Below, piece after piece: positions 23,942 to 36,234 of a stretch of DNA of 64,000 nt (position 1 is its first letter; every line of letters begins with the position of its first letter). A program made the translations under genes and the position numbers. Source of the DNA: Notospermus geniculatus (lineage: Eukaryota; Nemertea; Pilidiophora; Heteronemertea; Lineidae); NCBI GenBank assembly GCA_002633025.1, contig NMRB01003412.1, positions 1 to 64,000 on the forward strand. Direction: 5' to 3'. Below the pieces are notes generated by a model. That model had not been told where the DNA came from and searched no databases. It saw nothing but the letters and a program-made list of their open reading frames with translations.

Positions 23942-24893
23942 AAACAAGCACAGCATTGAACGTCCCCCGTCGCCCCGGGTGCAAGTCCGACGGGCATGTA
24001 TTTTGAAGATTCCGTTCAGTATTAATGGCACAATCACAGTTTATGTGATTCGGCTTTTTGGCCCCCTGGTGGCAAAGTGGAAAATCAGATTTGGTCGATT
24101 CTTTAACGCGACACACCGTTGGCCCATGATACATCCCTCCACCAAATATCAACCAAAAATTTTCAGTCGTTCCAAAGTTACAGAGCGGAAGGGAACTTAT
24201 GTGGTTTTTACAAAGCGCCCCCTACAGGGGTGAAAAATGAATGTAATTGAAAACCCGCACAGTATATTATGTACCCTTGCTAGATGAGCCTACCATAAAA
24301 ATTTTGTGAAATTCCATTCAGTATTAAAGGCGTAATCGCAGTTTTTGTGTTTTGGCTTTTGGCCCCCTGGTGGCAAAGTGGAGAATCGGATTTGGCCGAT
24401 TCTTTCACGCGACCCACCGTTGGCCCATGGTACATCCCCCCATCAAATATCAACCCAAAATTTTCTGTCGTTCAGAAGTTACAGAGCGGAAGGGAACTTA
24501 TGTGGTTTTTACAAAGCGCCCCCAAGAGGGCTGAAAAATGAATTAAATTGAAAACCCGTACGACATGTTATGTACCCGTGCTAGATGAGCCTACCATAAA
24601 AATTTCGTGAAATTCCATTCAGTATTAAAGGTGCGATCGCAGTTTTTGTGTTTTGGCTTTCGGCCCCCTGGTGGCAAAGTGGAGAATCGGATTTGGCCGA
24701 TTCTTTCAAGCGACACACCTTTGGCCCATGATACATCCCTCCACCAAATATGAATCCAAAATCTTCAGTCGTTCTTAAGTTATAGAGCGGAAGGGACTAG
24801 TAGCGGCGAGCGGCGAGCGGCGAGCGCCGAGCGGCAGAGGCGCACGGACGGCCGGTATTTTCAAGTCCCCCTCCGAGGGCTCCGGGGGACAAA
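23942..24893. mobile_element. Composite repeat of three 300-bp units with a GCGGCGA tail (unit 1 only)
   Basis: Starts CAAGCACAGCATTGAACG, contains three tandem copies of a unit with GGCCCCCTGGTGGCAAAG, then a GCGGCGA array and an end CTCCGAGGGCTCCGGGGG. The two ends share inverted GTCCCCCG words. Unit 2 at about 40706 lacks it. Second copy at 60531-61510. Confidence 0.85.
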
Positions 24894-25498
24894 TACAGCA
24901 CAAATAGTGGTTCAAATTGAAATCGTTTTGACATGAATGTGCAGGAAATTAAAACGACGCCTGAAAATGATGACAAAGACCAACTGGGCACATACGGTGC
25001 AATGGAACATCGATCAAAAACTGCACGAAACATGACGCTGTTCAACATCGAGATGCCAGTCAGAGAAATACCTAGAGACAAATCCTAGAGGGTACCTAAA
25101 GTGTGATGAACACGTATTAGTTGTTTTCAGCCGAGTAGAATATCACCTTTTATCTCGAATTCCACACGAGCATGAATCTAAAGTTACGTCCCAACTTTCC
25201 CATTTCTATTACCGGCAGCTGCGGAGCTTTTTACCTAATTCAAACAAAATATCTGAGTGCACAGCAGTCTAACGATTAGTAGTTACGTGAGATGAGAAAG
25301 TGCTGCCATCTAGTGACCTTTTATCTAACAAAACCCTGCATTGTTTGAACAGCACCACGAGGCCACTTTACCAGATATGCAGAACAGTAAAATCCCTAAA
25401 ATGAATAACCCTTCTTTTTTCAAATATGTCACCCTTGTTTGGGTAAACGTCCCACAGCAGACGTCACCATGTTTAGAACAAAATGAGGCAATGCTCAC

Positions 25499-25671
25499 CT
25501 TGGATCCACATTCGCTGTTGCCTCATCGATGATGAGAATTTTATTCCTACGTAGCACAGCCCTACCCAGACAGATCAACTGTCGCTGTCCGACGCTGAAA
25601 TTTGAGCCTCCTTCTGATATGTTACACTCTAAACGGCCGGGAAGATCTTCAATTACAGGTTTTAATTCCAC
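25499..25671 (-). CDS. ABCC duplicate, exon P' (NBD2 signature and Walker B)
   Basis: 173 nt, same boundaries as exon P. Contains the FSVGQRQL signature and [12 protein letters not shown] Walker B with catalytic Glu. Intact splice sites. Confidence 0.75.
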
Positions 25672-25726
25672 CTGGAAAATGAAATATAACATGAAGCACT
25701 CTGCGACTGTGTAACACAATGGGAAG

Positions 25727-25843
25727 CGGCCATCTTGCCAAAATTAGGTCATCACCATGGAAATTTCCTTCCAAGAGTGACAGATGATTGGTAATCCCCA
25801 TGACGATGATGCGCTAATGACCAAGATGGCTGCTAGCAAAACT
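25727..25843. mobile_element. MITE family G (CATCTTGCCA ends), unit 1
   Basis: GGCCATCTTGCCAAAATTA against GACCAAGATGGCTGCT. Copies in unit 2 (41555-41692) and at 45020-45160. Confidence 0.75.
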
Positions 25844-25856
25844 GATCTAAAAACAG

Positions 25857-26975
25857 GGGCGGATCCAGGATTTGGGAAAAGTGGGGGCGCCCTGTACTAG
25901 AAACATCAAAATCTGCGGTGAATTTCAATGTTTTATTCTAAAGGGGCTGTTCACTTTCGGAACCATTTTCCCAACTAATTTTTCATTATGTTGCAGTTGT
26001 TTGATTTTCACGATAACTTCAGGTATAATATTTTATGATGTGAACTAGATAATCATGAAAGAAAAATGTGACATAAGCTTCTTTAATTAGGAAAACAAAG
26101 AGCATTTGCAAAATGTCCGAAATCAGCATGAAAACAGTGAAATAATTCCCTAATGTTTGTTCTGCTGGGAGAGTAATGGTGTTATTTATCATTCATCGAA
26201 AAATCATTACTAAACATATTGGTTTTGCTGAAATATTTACATAAAATGTGTGATTTTCTTCATTTCTGGACCCCTATTTAACTGGGGGGAGAACAGAACA
26301 GCACATCTAGGCCTATCAGATTTGAATGGAATTCTGTGGTAAAGATTATGGTCAATATCAGTTACAACATGCATAATCGACCATGACATGTGGGTTGGCC
26401 TAAGTGATCAGTGGGATGTCAAATTCAAGTATATCCTTTTATGACCTTATGCAACACCAACAAACCACTGGTCAATGATATTGACCATAATCTTTACCAC
26501 AGCATTCCATTCAAATCGGACAGGCCTAGATGTGCTGTTCTGTTCTCCCCCCGTTTAAATAGGGGTCCAGAAATGAAGAAAAGCACACATTTTATGCAAA
26601 TATTTCAGCAAAACCAATATGTTTAGTAATGATTTTTCGATGAATGATAAATAATACCATTACTCTCCCAGTAGAACAAACATTAGGGAATAATTTCACT
26701 GTTTTCATGCTGATTTCGGACATTCTGCAAATGCTCTTTGTTTTCCTAATTAATGAAACTGATGTCACATTTTTCTTTCATGATTATCTAGTTCACATTA
26801 TAAAATATTATACCTGAAGTTATCATGAAAATCAAACAACTGCAACATAGTGAAAAATTAGTTGGGAAAATGGTTCCGAAAGTGAACAGCCCCTTTCAGA
26901 ATTATACGGTCAATTTCCCAGATTTGTTGGCCGAAAGGGGAGGCGAGCGCCCGGGCCCCCCTCTTGATCCGCGCC
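25857..26975. mobile_element. MITE family E copy interrupted by a long inverted repeat
   Basis: Ends GGCGGATCCAGGATTTGGG and the complement near 26970. Its middle is broken by the 957-bp palindrome listed next; the uninterrupted version is 41703-41878 in unit 2. Confidence 0.8.
25940..26896. mobile_element. Long inverted repeat, arms of about 430 bp (unit 1 only)
   Basis: AAAGGGGCTGTTCACTTTCG at the left end and its complement at the right; arms 25940-26372 and 26470-26896 are highly similar across their length with a loop of about 100 bp. Unit 2 near 41780 is the empty site. No transposase frame. Confidence 0.85.
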
Positions 26976-27010
26976 TGTAAAAAAGCAGCACAGCAGCATT
27001 TTTATTATCA

Positions 27011-27482
<472 letters not shown>

Positions 27483-27642
27483 AGTTACTCAGAAATTACA
27501 ACGAAGCGGTCAATAATGAGAGTGGCAATGAAATCAGTTCACTGGAAATTGTCAAACTTAGATTTCCAAAATTCTCCCACAGTGGACCCTGCCTTAGGCT
27601 TGGTGAACACCTCAGAGAGGACACCCTTCCATTCAGGACACC

Positions 27643-27762
27643 GGGGCCCGTATGCATAAAGGTGGAATAAGCTTATTCCAGGTATAACTTAAGGTTATAA
27701 CGTTGGGTTATACCTGGAATAAGCTTACCGGTATTCCACTTTTATGCATACGGACCCGGGGG
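27643..27762. mobile_element. Hairpin MITE with GGGCCCGTATGCATA ends (unit 1 only)
   Basis: GGGCCCGTATGCATAAAGG pairs with TTTATGCATACGGACCC, with inner arms GGAATAAGCTTATTCC-like. Empty site in unit 2 near 42640. Confidence 0.8.
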
Positions 27763-27837
27763 TTTAATCATAAATTGGTCATTTCTGTTCAGTTCGACCT
27801 CTATAATCAGGACACCTTTCAATGAGGATTGTATGGT

Positions 27838-28005
27838 ACATGTATTTGATTTTTCCATCAGGGCCCAGTACTTGTAATTTGAGGAGAGGAGAGCGAGTTG
27901 TTCCCAAGGGGCTCAATCAATCTCGTGCTCCTAAAATTGAAAGGCCTGAGGGCCGAAGTCACAGTTATAGGCCCTGGTAAGTATGGTGGAGCCAATCTCA
28001 AGCTA
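27838..28005 (-). mobile_element. SINE family 1, 3' fragment, unit 1
   Basis: Matches the tail of the full SINE at 60175 (ATTTGATTTTTCCATCAGGG, then GGCCCTGGTAAGTATGG), but with unrelated internal sequence. Shared with unit 2 at 42722-42815. Confidence 0.6.
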
Positions 28006-28018
28006 CCTCAATACATAC

Positions 28019-28317
28019 CTTTTCTTTTGGTTTAATGTCAAATTTGAGATCCTTTAAAACAAGTGGGGCATCAACGCTGTATCCAAAACTCGCCCCATTG
28101 GCCACAATGGCTCCATCGGTTGGCCAATCATCAGGAGGTTTCTTATCCGGTTCAGAATTTAACGCCTTCTCCGGCTGGATGGCAGAATATTCCAAGATTC
28201 GCTCAACCGAGACCATCTGATTTTCAACTTCTGCGCTTTGCCGCACTCCCCACTGGAACATTCCCATCAAAGATATTGCATATGTTACGGAGAGTCCTAC
28301 CAGACCGCCATCTAAAG
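28019..28317 (-). CDS. ABCC duplicate, exon N' (TMD2 end, start of NBD2)
   Basis: 299 nt, phases as exon N. Codes GMFQWGVRQSAEVENQMVS, the family-typical TM12/ICL4 segment, then the pre-NBD2 linker. A few substitutions from unit 2 (WPTDGAI for WPTEGAI). Confidence 0.75.
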
Positions 28318-28759
28318 CTGTGAACACAAAAAAGATAGCTTTATTTTAAGATTGGTCGAAAACTTTCACCAATACACTCTTTCAAGTCATGCACAGGGCA
28401 AAATGTACACAATTGCTATGTGCATTGCAGTACATTTTGACCCACTGAATTGACTTTTGAAAGTTGCCACAGAAAAGCTTGACTGTTACCCTATGAAATC
28501 AGCAGAGGCCACGATCGTCAGCATGGGATTCCCTGTCAGTTCTGCCACTCATTCTTAGATGGTGGGCCAATCGTTCACTCAGCCCACAGGCGTGGATCCA
28601 GGGGGCCACACCTGGCGTGCACCCCCCCCTTCGGTCAACAAATCTGTAAACTGACCGTAAAATTCTGATATTCGAAGCAAATCATTGAAATTCACTGCAG
28701 ATTTCAATGTTTCTAGCACAGCATGTATCAGAGTATCAACATTGTCAGAATCAACTTAC

Positions 28760-28990
28760 ATTGTGCTGAAAATATACTGCAGAAACAAACGAAAGTCACG
28801 AACACCGCGCAGAGAAAATCAAGGCGCACGGCAAACCATCGTGTCGTCGTCAGGAAGAGGTACCACGCCTCCGTGTGTTGATCTTGATGCTGGTCAAACT
28901 CCGACATAAATGTTTCCTCGACCCCGTAGGCTCGTACTGTATGGAGACCGTTCAAGGTGGCGCTGACGTGTGAATAGATGGGACTGCGAG
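28760..28990 (-). CDS. ABCC duplicate, exon M' (TMD2)
   Basis: 231 nt. Codes [16 protein letters not shown] and [19 protein letters not shown]10-TM11 region, essentially identical to exon M at protein level. Splice sites intact. Confidence 0.75.
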
Positions 28991-29350
28991 CTGTAAGGGG
29001 AAATTTACACCTGTGACACAAAGCTACCATTATCCCTCGACTGCGTAAAACCATATCGATTTCAACAGCACACGTTTTTTTGAAGTACTCCAGTTTCTTC
29101 CTACATACAGCAAATAATTTAACTCATCTGCCCCCACAGTAGCAGACGGCATCTTTCTGTCAAAGTTTTCTCACATCCTGTGGTACTGATTGAAAAATAT
29201 TTGAAGAAAGTTTGTCCCTATCAACCATCTGAAGAATGTTTCTTCAAATTCTTTCCAATTGATTCCCCAGGATTTTAGAAAACTTTAACAGAAGATACTG
29301 TCTGCTCAAACCTGGGGGCTGATGAGTTAATTCAGTACACAAGCTAGGCC

Positions 29351-29585
29351 TATATATGATATCACTCCAAAAGAGTGCAGCACCTGAAGGGGCAGCGTCA
29401 TGACGTCCCACACTTCATTTTATGATGTCTTGACGTGAGACGAAAAAATCAAATTGTTTCCCGACGTCAGGATCGCTGAAACAACTGGATTGTTTTTTGA
29501 GTCACGTCATGGCATTCAGAAATGACATGCAGGACGTCATGACACTGCCCCGTCAGGTGCTGCACTCTTTTGGAGCGATAGAGTC
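29351..29585. mobile_element. MITE family C (CACTCCAAAAGAGTGCAGCA), unit 1
   Basis: Ends CACTCCAAAAGAGTGCAGCA / complement. Copies at 43970-44214 (unit 2) and 54286-54523; a fragment at 46005-46090. Confidence 0.85.
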
Positions 29586-29631
29586 CATTCAATTTTGTTT
29601 GCTTCAACAATTTATTGTTTACTCTACGTAC

Positions 29632-29734
29632 TGATAGCTTCCAGTCGTTTGATAGCCCGAGATGTCTTCATGTAGTACTGCCGCAGGATGACAAAGAGAA
29701 TGCCAATTGGGACGCACGGTATGAACACCCACGG
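29632..29734 (-). pseudogene. ABCC duplicate, truncated exon L'
   Basis: The 3' 103 nt of exon L (151 nt) with its donor site GTACGTAG; the 5' 48 nt and acceptor are missing because the duplication breakpoint falls here. It cannot be used as an internal exon. Confidence 0.9.
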
Positions 29735-29853
29735 ATGCTTTTATCTTCAGATGTGCTGGTGATGCATGTAATCAGTAAGTCCTACTTGTACGTACCTATG
29801 ACATACTGTACACACAGGTCGAACATATGCATAAACCCACGGGATTCATAATT

Positions 29854-30055
29854 GTGTGGCGGTCTAGGAAAACCCAGCGGATTTCGCGTTTGAGGAAAGT
29901 GTTAATGGCCTTGCTGAACCTGCACATTTCAATAGCTGAAATGTACTACGTAACAGGTAAACTGTAGCTAGGCCTAGTAGATCAATGCAAAGGCAATCTG
30001 ACAGCCCTTGTTGATCATTCAGCGACATCCGCCGGGTTTTCCTAGACCGCCACAC
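29854..30055. mobile_element. MITE family A, unit 2
   Basis: Collinear with the unit 1 copy at 16193-16400, so inserted before duplication. Confidence 0.85.
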
Positions 30056-30323
30056 ACGTGTGCAACGAGGCTTAATAAGATAAGAGGAGTATTTGCTTAA
30101 AATACTCCTTGAAATCTCAAAATAGGCCTACTCATCCATTCCAGAACTGAAAGGGTAAATACTCTGTGAGATTTATCAGTTTGCAATACTTTACTGATGG
30201 AATACTCCTTTGAAGAGTGAAAATACTCTTTCAATTTCTGAACAGAAGAGTATGATAACTAATCCAACTTTTTGGTTACTCTTCCTAGATTTCTAGTACC
30301 GGTAGGCACAGCCAACCACAATA

Positions 30324-30731
30324 CTGTAAAGCAAGATAATTTCGCGGCTGGAAATGTTCGCGAATCAAGAATTATAGACATATTCGCGGCAGGATATTTT
30401 CGCGAGACTCTGCCATTTTTTCAGTTTTTTTTTCACAGTCTATATTTATCACTTGCATGTACAGTGGAACCTCTCTATAAAGGACAGCTCTGGGACTGAC
30501 AAATGCTGTCCTTAATTCAGAGGTGTCCTGATTATAGAGGTCAACATGAATAGAAATGGTCAGTTTGGGGCTGAAATTCGGTGTCCTTAATAGAGAGGTG
30601 TCCTCCTGGCAGAGGTGTCCGCAAAGGGAGGTTCCACTGTATTTATATTCGTGACAGGAAATTTTCGCGACTCATACACTCTCGCGAAATTCGCGAAAAT
30701 TTCCTGCACGCGAAATTTTCCTGCTTTACAG
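30324..30731. mobile_element. TTCGCG-rich MITE (family D) carrying a nested element, unit 2 only
   Basis: Ends CTGTAAAGCAAGAT / ...GCTTTACAG flanked by TA (30322-30323, 30732-30733); the unit 1 site near 16780 has one TA. The interior has many TTCGCG words. Copies: 35973-36200 and 49758-49976; a related, diverged element at 48648-49134. Confidence 0.9.
30462..30639. mobile_element. Pogo/Tigger-like MITE nested in family D element
   Basis: Ends CAGTGGAACCTCTCTATAAA / ...GAGGTTCCACTG with TA on each side (30460-30461, 30640-30641); the un-nested copies at 36100 and 49850 show the intact target. Decayed relatives lie at 27575-27835 and 42288-42715 (CAGTGGACCCTGCCTT). Confidence 0.8.
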
Positions 30732-31499
30732 TACATGGAGGGGGGCCTTAATAATATGGGCATGAAGATGGTATTAGTGAGGACTCCCTGAATATAATTT
30801 ACATGTGATGCGTACATGGATTTACACATGTACAAAGACCTATTTAGCCGTGTAGGCGTGTAAATCCCATAAGTAAAATGCACTTGAAATAAATATCATG
30901 TCAAGCATTTTTCAATGATATTAATAAAATTACATGAGCACATTTTCTATGATATTAATAAAATTACATGTTATGAGCACATTTGTCTATGATATCAATA
31001 GAATTACATGGCATTTGTCTAATTAAATTACATGAGCCATTTCTCCTGTATTTTGTTTACAAATCTACACGTGCATTTTTCCAATCAAAATTAAAGATTA
31101 AAATTGATTCGTTTCAAATCCGAATACTCACATACCACGTATTTGCTAATATCAAAATACTCAACTACAAAATTTGGTGCAGTCATCAAAAACATAGAAA
31201 TTGCTGGAAAAATATACATAGGAAAGCGGTGCTTTACAAAATCACCAATGAAGATGAAGGATTGTCCAACTTCCTGGAGATAATTTCCTGTACCTTCTGC
31301 TACTATCCTGCTGGCCCACATTGTACAGTTTCATGTACGTATTGGGCAACATGAAATGCCTTGTGTCGCACAAAACACCTCTCGGAACATGTCCCAGCTA
31401 GGCCAATTTTCACAACTCCATTTGCTTCTAACCCGACAAATAACTGGCCAGTTCTGGGGCCGTATTAAGCAAAAAAGTGTAAAATTTCCCTTAAACTAT

Positions 31500-32518
31500 T
31501 CAGGGTCGGATCCAGGGGGCGCACGCCCCCCTATTTTTGGCAGAGCAGTGATTTTTTTTAGCAAGAAAAATTCAGTCACTTAAGGGGGCGGTAGTGGAAA
31601 CATACGTAAGCGCCGTTTTAGTGCGGCGGTCGAAGGTTGAACCGTCTTATTTATGAATAGCCATGTATTGTTAATAAAATTAAGCGTCAAGGACAAGCTG
31701 ATCATGGTTCGTTGCCAAAACCTACACTCTTTCAAAAATATTGTCCAGCACAATGCTTTTGTACACCCGGTGCGTCCGTGCGCATAGGCCTATTTTAATG
31801 ACAATAAGGAGGTTACTTAAATAGCCCGCGTATTTCGAAAAGCGTAGGCGTGTTTAGGCCAAAATATGAAAATTTTGGGAAGACTTTTCTCGTCCATCAG
31901 GCATCGCACTTCAGTGGTTTCTTTTCATTTGGCAGCAGTATATTTGTGCGCAGGGCGCGACGTTGAGATTTTTTCACTATTCAACAGGATTCGGGAGATA
32001 TTCAAAAAGTTCATTTTTGACCATTTTTTGCACAAATTACATAATTATCATTACTAAGAATTAGAATTTGCAAATTATCTCAACGTCGGCACCTGCACAT
32101 ATGTATTCCCCAACATTTGGTGATAAAACGCCAGGTCCCAGTCGCGTTGTTGCCGAGAAATCTATGACGAAAAAGTCGAATGGGGGGTCTCATTGTTTGC
32201 TTAATTAGCTGATTAATGAAAGATGAAAGCACATCGTTTACAATTCAGATGTGTAGAACAAGAGTATCAATTTCATAGAAATACATGAAATCGATGCTAC
32301 TTTTTTGCTTGAAGAAAATATGAATTGTTTTCAGTCGCCATTTGCAGTGCGCTTCCTTATGGCTACCGCCCCCTTAAAAATTTGAGTATTTTGCTCTCAG
32401 ATGCCAGGAAAATGCTTCTAAAAGCACTTAAATTGTCAAATTTGCGCTTCGCGCTATTGGTGCTCACCACCTCCATCAAGCTACGCCCCTCCTTTCTGTC
32501 GACCCTGGATCCGACCCT
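31500..32518. mobile_element. MITE family F copy interrupted at TTAA, unit 2
   Basis: Same ends as 17564-17814; the body is split by the element at 31584-32373. Confidence 0.8.
31584..32373. mobile_element. TTAA-flanked non-autonomous element (unit 2 only)
   Basis: Terminal GGGGGCGGTAG / CTACCGCCCCC, flanked by TTAA at 31580-31583 and 32374-32377; the unit 1 site (about 17639) has a single TTAA. TTAA target duplication is typical of piggyBac and Kolobok superfamilies. No transposase frame. Confidence 0.9.
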
Positions 32519-32837
32519 GCTATTGTTCCAAACAAAAGATAAGGGAAATTTTACACTTAAGACGTTTTATGCATACGGCTCCTGGAACTTATTCTGAGAG
32601 GTGAAAATGTTACGTTGCCTGAAACGAACAGGTTTTATTTCCACCCAGAGAAGCTGGAAATCCCATCTTTTTATACACATCTGGACTGGACAAACAATAC
32701 TGCTTTGTAATCATACTATTGGTGGCTATATAAACAAGAAGTATTATACTTTTTAATTTTGTACACAAACTGGTTTGAAAACCAAGTAGAAACTACAATA
32801 TAATACATGTATACGTGCTGCTGCGAGTGGTGCTACC

Positions 32838-33246
32838 TTCACTGCTTCTTGGATTGTTCTGAGTGACATGGTGCTACCTAATTCGCTGTCTCTTGAATTG
32901 TTGAGTGACGTGGTGCTACCTATCAATTCACTGTCTCTTGGATTGTTGAGTGAAGTGGTGCTACCTAATTCACTCTCTTGGATTGTTGAATGATGTGGTG
33001 CTACCTAATTCACTCTCTCTTGGATTGTTGAGTGATGTGGTGCTACCTAATTCACTCTCTCTCTTGGATTGTTGAGTGACAGGGTGCAACCTAATTCACT
33101 CTCTCTTGGATTGTTGAGTGACATGGTGCAAACTATTTCACTCTCTCTTGGATTGTTGAGTGACAGGGTGCTACCTAACTCACTCTCTCTTGGATTGCTG
33201 AGTGACTTGGTGCTACCTACTTCACTGTCTCTTGGATTGTTCTGCA
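32838..33246. repeat. Minisatellite, about 40-bp unit, unit 2
   Basis: Counterpart of 18130-18560, about ten copies. Confidence 0.9.
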
Positions 33247-33414
33247 CGATGTGGACACTAAGATTAGCGACTTGCATCTGATTAGACTTTGTTAAAACTT
33301 GCATCTTCCAGCATTGCTTGCAATGTTCAGGATTAAGTAATTCGTTTAAACTTCTAGGATGCTGATCTGGATCATACTATCTAATGTGAGGTTTTTACAT
33401 AGCGCTTTCCACTG

Positions 33415-33580
33415 ATGCAGCAGGCCTGTTGAGTCCAAATCGACCAGCTAGGTACCCCTTGAACACCTGGGTGGGGTGAGCCAACTGAGGCACAGAGACT
33501 TAGCCAGAGCCAGTGGGGATCGAACCCAGGACCTTCTACCTCTGGCAAGACTCTCGAACTACTAAACCACGGCAGATCTA
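33415..33580 (-). mobile_element. tRNA-like SINE, family 3, unit 2
   Basis: Same box-A and box-B-like words as the unit 1 copy at 18913-19090. Confidence 0.55.
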
Positions 33581-33740
33581 TGAGGTCACTCAACAGTATC
33601 TTAAGTCACTACAGGGTCGGCCAGAGAAAGTCGAACAACAGCATTTCTATTGTTTCCCTATTGTTCGAGGGACACTTTCTCTGGCCCACCCTGTAGAGGA
33701 GAATTGTACTGGATTGGATCAGCACATACTGATACATGTA

Positions 33741-34791
33741 CACTCATCCCAAAAAATAAATGGACATCAGTTTTTTCTGAATTTCTCCAAAACTAATCAA
33801 GGTTGAAATGTCTACCTGATATGGATGATAGCATATCATCTCAGCTATTCAAGAATGCCACAAGTGAAAAAATCTACCACATCTTGATTTTGATGGAAGC
33901 AATTTTGCAAAGTTGTGTTTTTCCCTACTTTCTTATTTTAAGTATTTCGCTGAAAAAATTGATATGACCTTGTTGCTCTTCCAAAGGGCATTCCAAATAT
34001 GATTTTGTTTTCTAAAAATTCTAACAAATAATGTGTTTTTTGGCCACTTTTATTGAGATAATTTGGCCCATGCTTAAAACACCTTTGACATAGTCCCTGA
34101 AGCACTTGAAGGCCGTGTGTTCCCAATCATACAATGGCTATTGAATTTGTGGGTTGGTCCGTTTAATGTGTTGGTAAACAGAACCTCATTATTCATAGGG
34201 CCACATGAATTCAGTAGTAGGCCTATTGTTGCGGGTATGTGGCTCTGCTTTCTGAATAACTGCTGATTGAAATGAAGTTCAGAGGGTCGATTTTTACAAT
34301 AAACCAATATCTATTGTCCAGTCAGAGAGGAATCTATTACGTTGGTCAACCTCAGTTCTGGGTATAGCGCTGGTTATAACTCTCTTTCATTCACCACACT
34401 ATTTATTGACAAACCACCGCTCACAATAGGCTAAAGGGGCTTTTCAGAGGTGTTTTAAGCATGGGCCAAATTATCTCAATAAAAGTGGCCAAAAAACACA
34501 TTATTTGTTAGAATTTTTAGAAAACGAAATCATATTTGGAATGCCCTTTGGAAGAGCAACAAGGTCATATCATTTTTTTCAGCGAAATACTTAAAATAAG
34601 AAAGTAGGGAAAAACACAACTTTGCAAAATTGCTTCCATCAAAATCAAGATGTGGTAGATTTTTTCACTTGTGGCATTCTTGAATAGCTGAGACGAGATG
34701 CTATCATCCATATCAGGTACACATTTCAACCTTGATTAGTTTTTGAGAAATTCAGAAAAAACTGATGTCCATTTATTTTTTGGGATGAGTG
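33741..34791. mobile_element. Mariner-like fold-back element, 1.05 kb (unit 2 only)
   Basis: Ends CACTCATCCCAAAAAATAAA / complement, TA on both sides (33739-33740, 34792-34793), arms of about 345 bp and a 360-bp loop. Unit 1 near 19250 is an uninterrupted GTACATTTG. Confidence 0.9.
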
Positions 34792-34930
34792 TACATTTGT
34801 AACTCAACAGTGATTATCTTCTGTTGAAGTTCTTAAAAGCCTTGGAAATAAATTGGAAAAAGTTTGAAGAAATATTCTTGAGATGGTTAAGAGGAACAAC
34901 CTTTCTTCAAATATTTTTCAATCAATACTA

Positions 34931-35198
34931 TAGACAAATCCCAAATTCCCAGATCTGCGCACTTCCGACGAAATGGCAAACAGAACCTCGACCTGAAACC
35001 AGCTGACGTGACGCAATCCATGATTCAGCAATGGTCGAGTCTGACGCAACGTCATCGAACTCACTGTCGTCACATGGTCGTGGGGTTCTCTGCGTCACGT
35101 CATTCAGTGTCAGATGGTTTGAGACCGAGGTTCTGTTTGCCATTTCGGCGGAAGTGTGCAGATCTTTCTCGTTTTCGTCAATTTGGGATTTGTCTATA
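34931..35198. mobile_element. MITE family B, unit 2
   Basis: Collinear partner of 19383-19646. Confidence 0.85.
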
Positions 35199-35449
35199 GG
35201 ATGTGAGGAAACTTCACGAGAAGATGCCGTCTGTTGAACTCCGGTGGATGGGTATTAAATAGACCAATTCTCCCAAGTAATGACAAATGCATTGTGTCCC
35301 GCATACAAAACTCTCGTTGTGAAATTGCATGATTCAGGTTGAATGGTTGTGAGTAATCATGATCAATACTTGCCGTAAACAATGAATAAACAATGATACA
35401 CACACCAACAAGGTATGATGACTGAAAACGAACATAATAAAGTTGATTG

Positions 35450-35645
35450 TTCAAAAGGAGAACCACATAACCCACAATCTATTGTCATCCGCAGAGACCG
35501 GAGAACCACATAACCCACAATCTATTGTCATCTGCAGAGACCGGAGAACCACATACCCCACAATTTATTGTCATTTGCAAAGACCGGAAAACCACATAAC
35601 CCACAGTTTCTTTTCATTGCAGAGACCATAAAAACCACATAACCC
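35450..35645. repeat. Minisatellite, about 42-bp unit, unit 2
   Basis: About four and a half copies containing GAACCACATAACCCACAATC; expanded relative to 20045-20165. Confidence 0.8.
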
Positions 35646-35972
35646 ACTATTACATTGGCGATCATTTCTGACTGACTACTCTGACCACATCCCAAACAAT
35701 TATACTCTGAATCCACGGTGGACAATGAGATGTGATGGATGACGTAATTGGGTTTTACGGTTGTCCGATTGCCACAAATGACGAGGTATAACAAGTGCAG
35801 AAATCTCTAATCTAAGTTGGAAAACTTTATAACGTTAGATTAGAATCTGCAAATAAATGCCCAAAATATATTCAATTCAATACCTTCTCTACCACAACAA
35901 ATGGTTACTCTGTAATTCCAAGACAGTGGATTGAAAATTGGACAATGAAATGTGAGAAATCAAAAAGTAATA

Positions 35973-36200
35973 CTGTAAAGCAAGATAATTTCGCGGCTGG
36001 AAATTTTCACGAATCAAGAACTATAGACGTATTCGCGGCAGGATATTTTCGCGAGTCTCTGCCATTTTTTCAGTTTTTTTTTCACGGACTGTATTTATCA
36101 CTTGCGTGTACTCATATTCATGACAGGAAATTTTCACGACTCATACACTCTCTCTAAATTCGCGAAAATTTCCTGCATGCGAAATTTTCCTGCTTTACAG
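35973..36200. mobile_element. Family D MITE (unit 2 only)
   Basis: Ends CTGTAAAGC...GCTTTACAG with TA duplication (35971-35972, 36201-36202); unit 1 at about 20487 has one TA. Confidence 0.9.
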
Positions 36201-36234
36201 TATTTGAAATTCAAGCATGCATCTGTCTGAAGAG

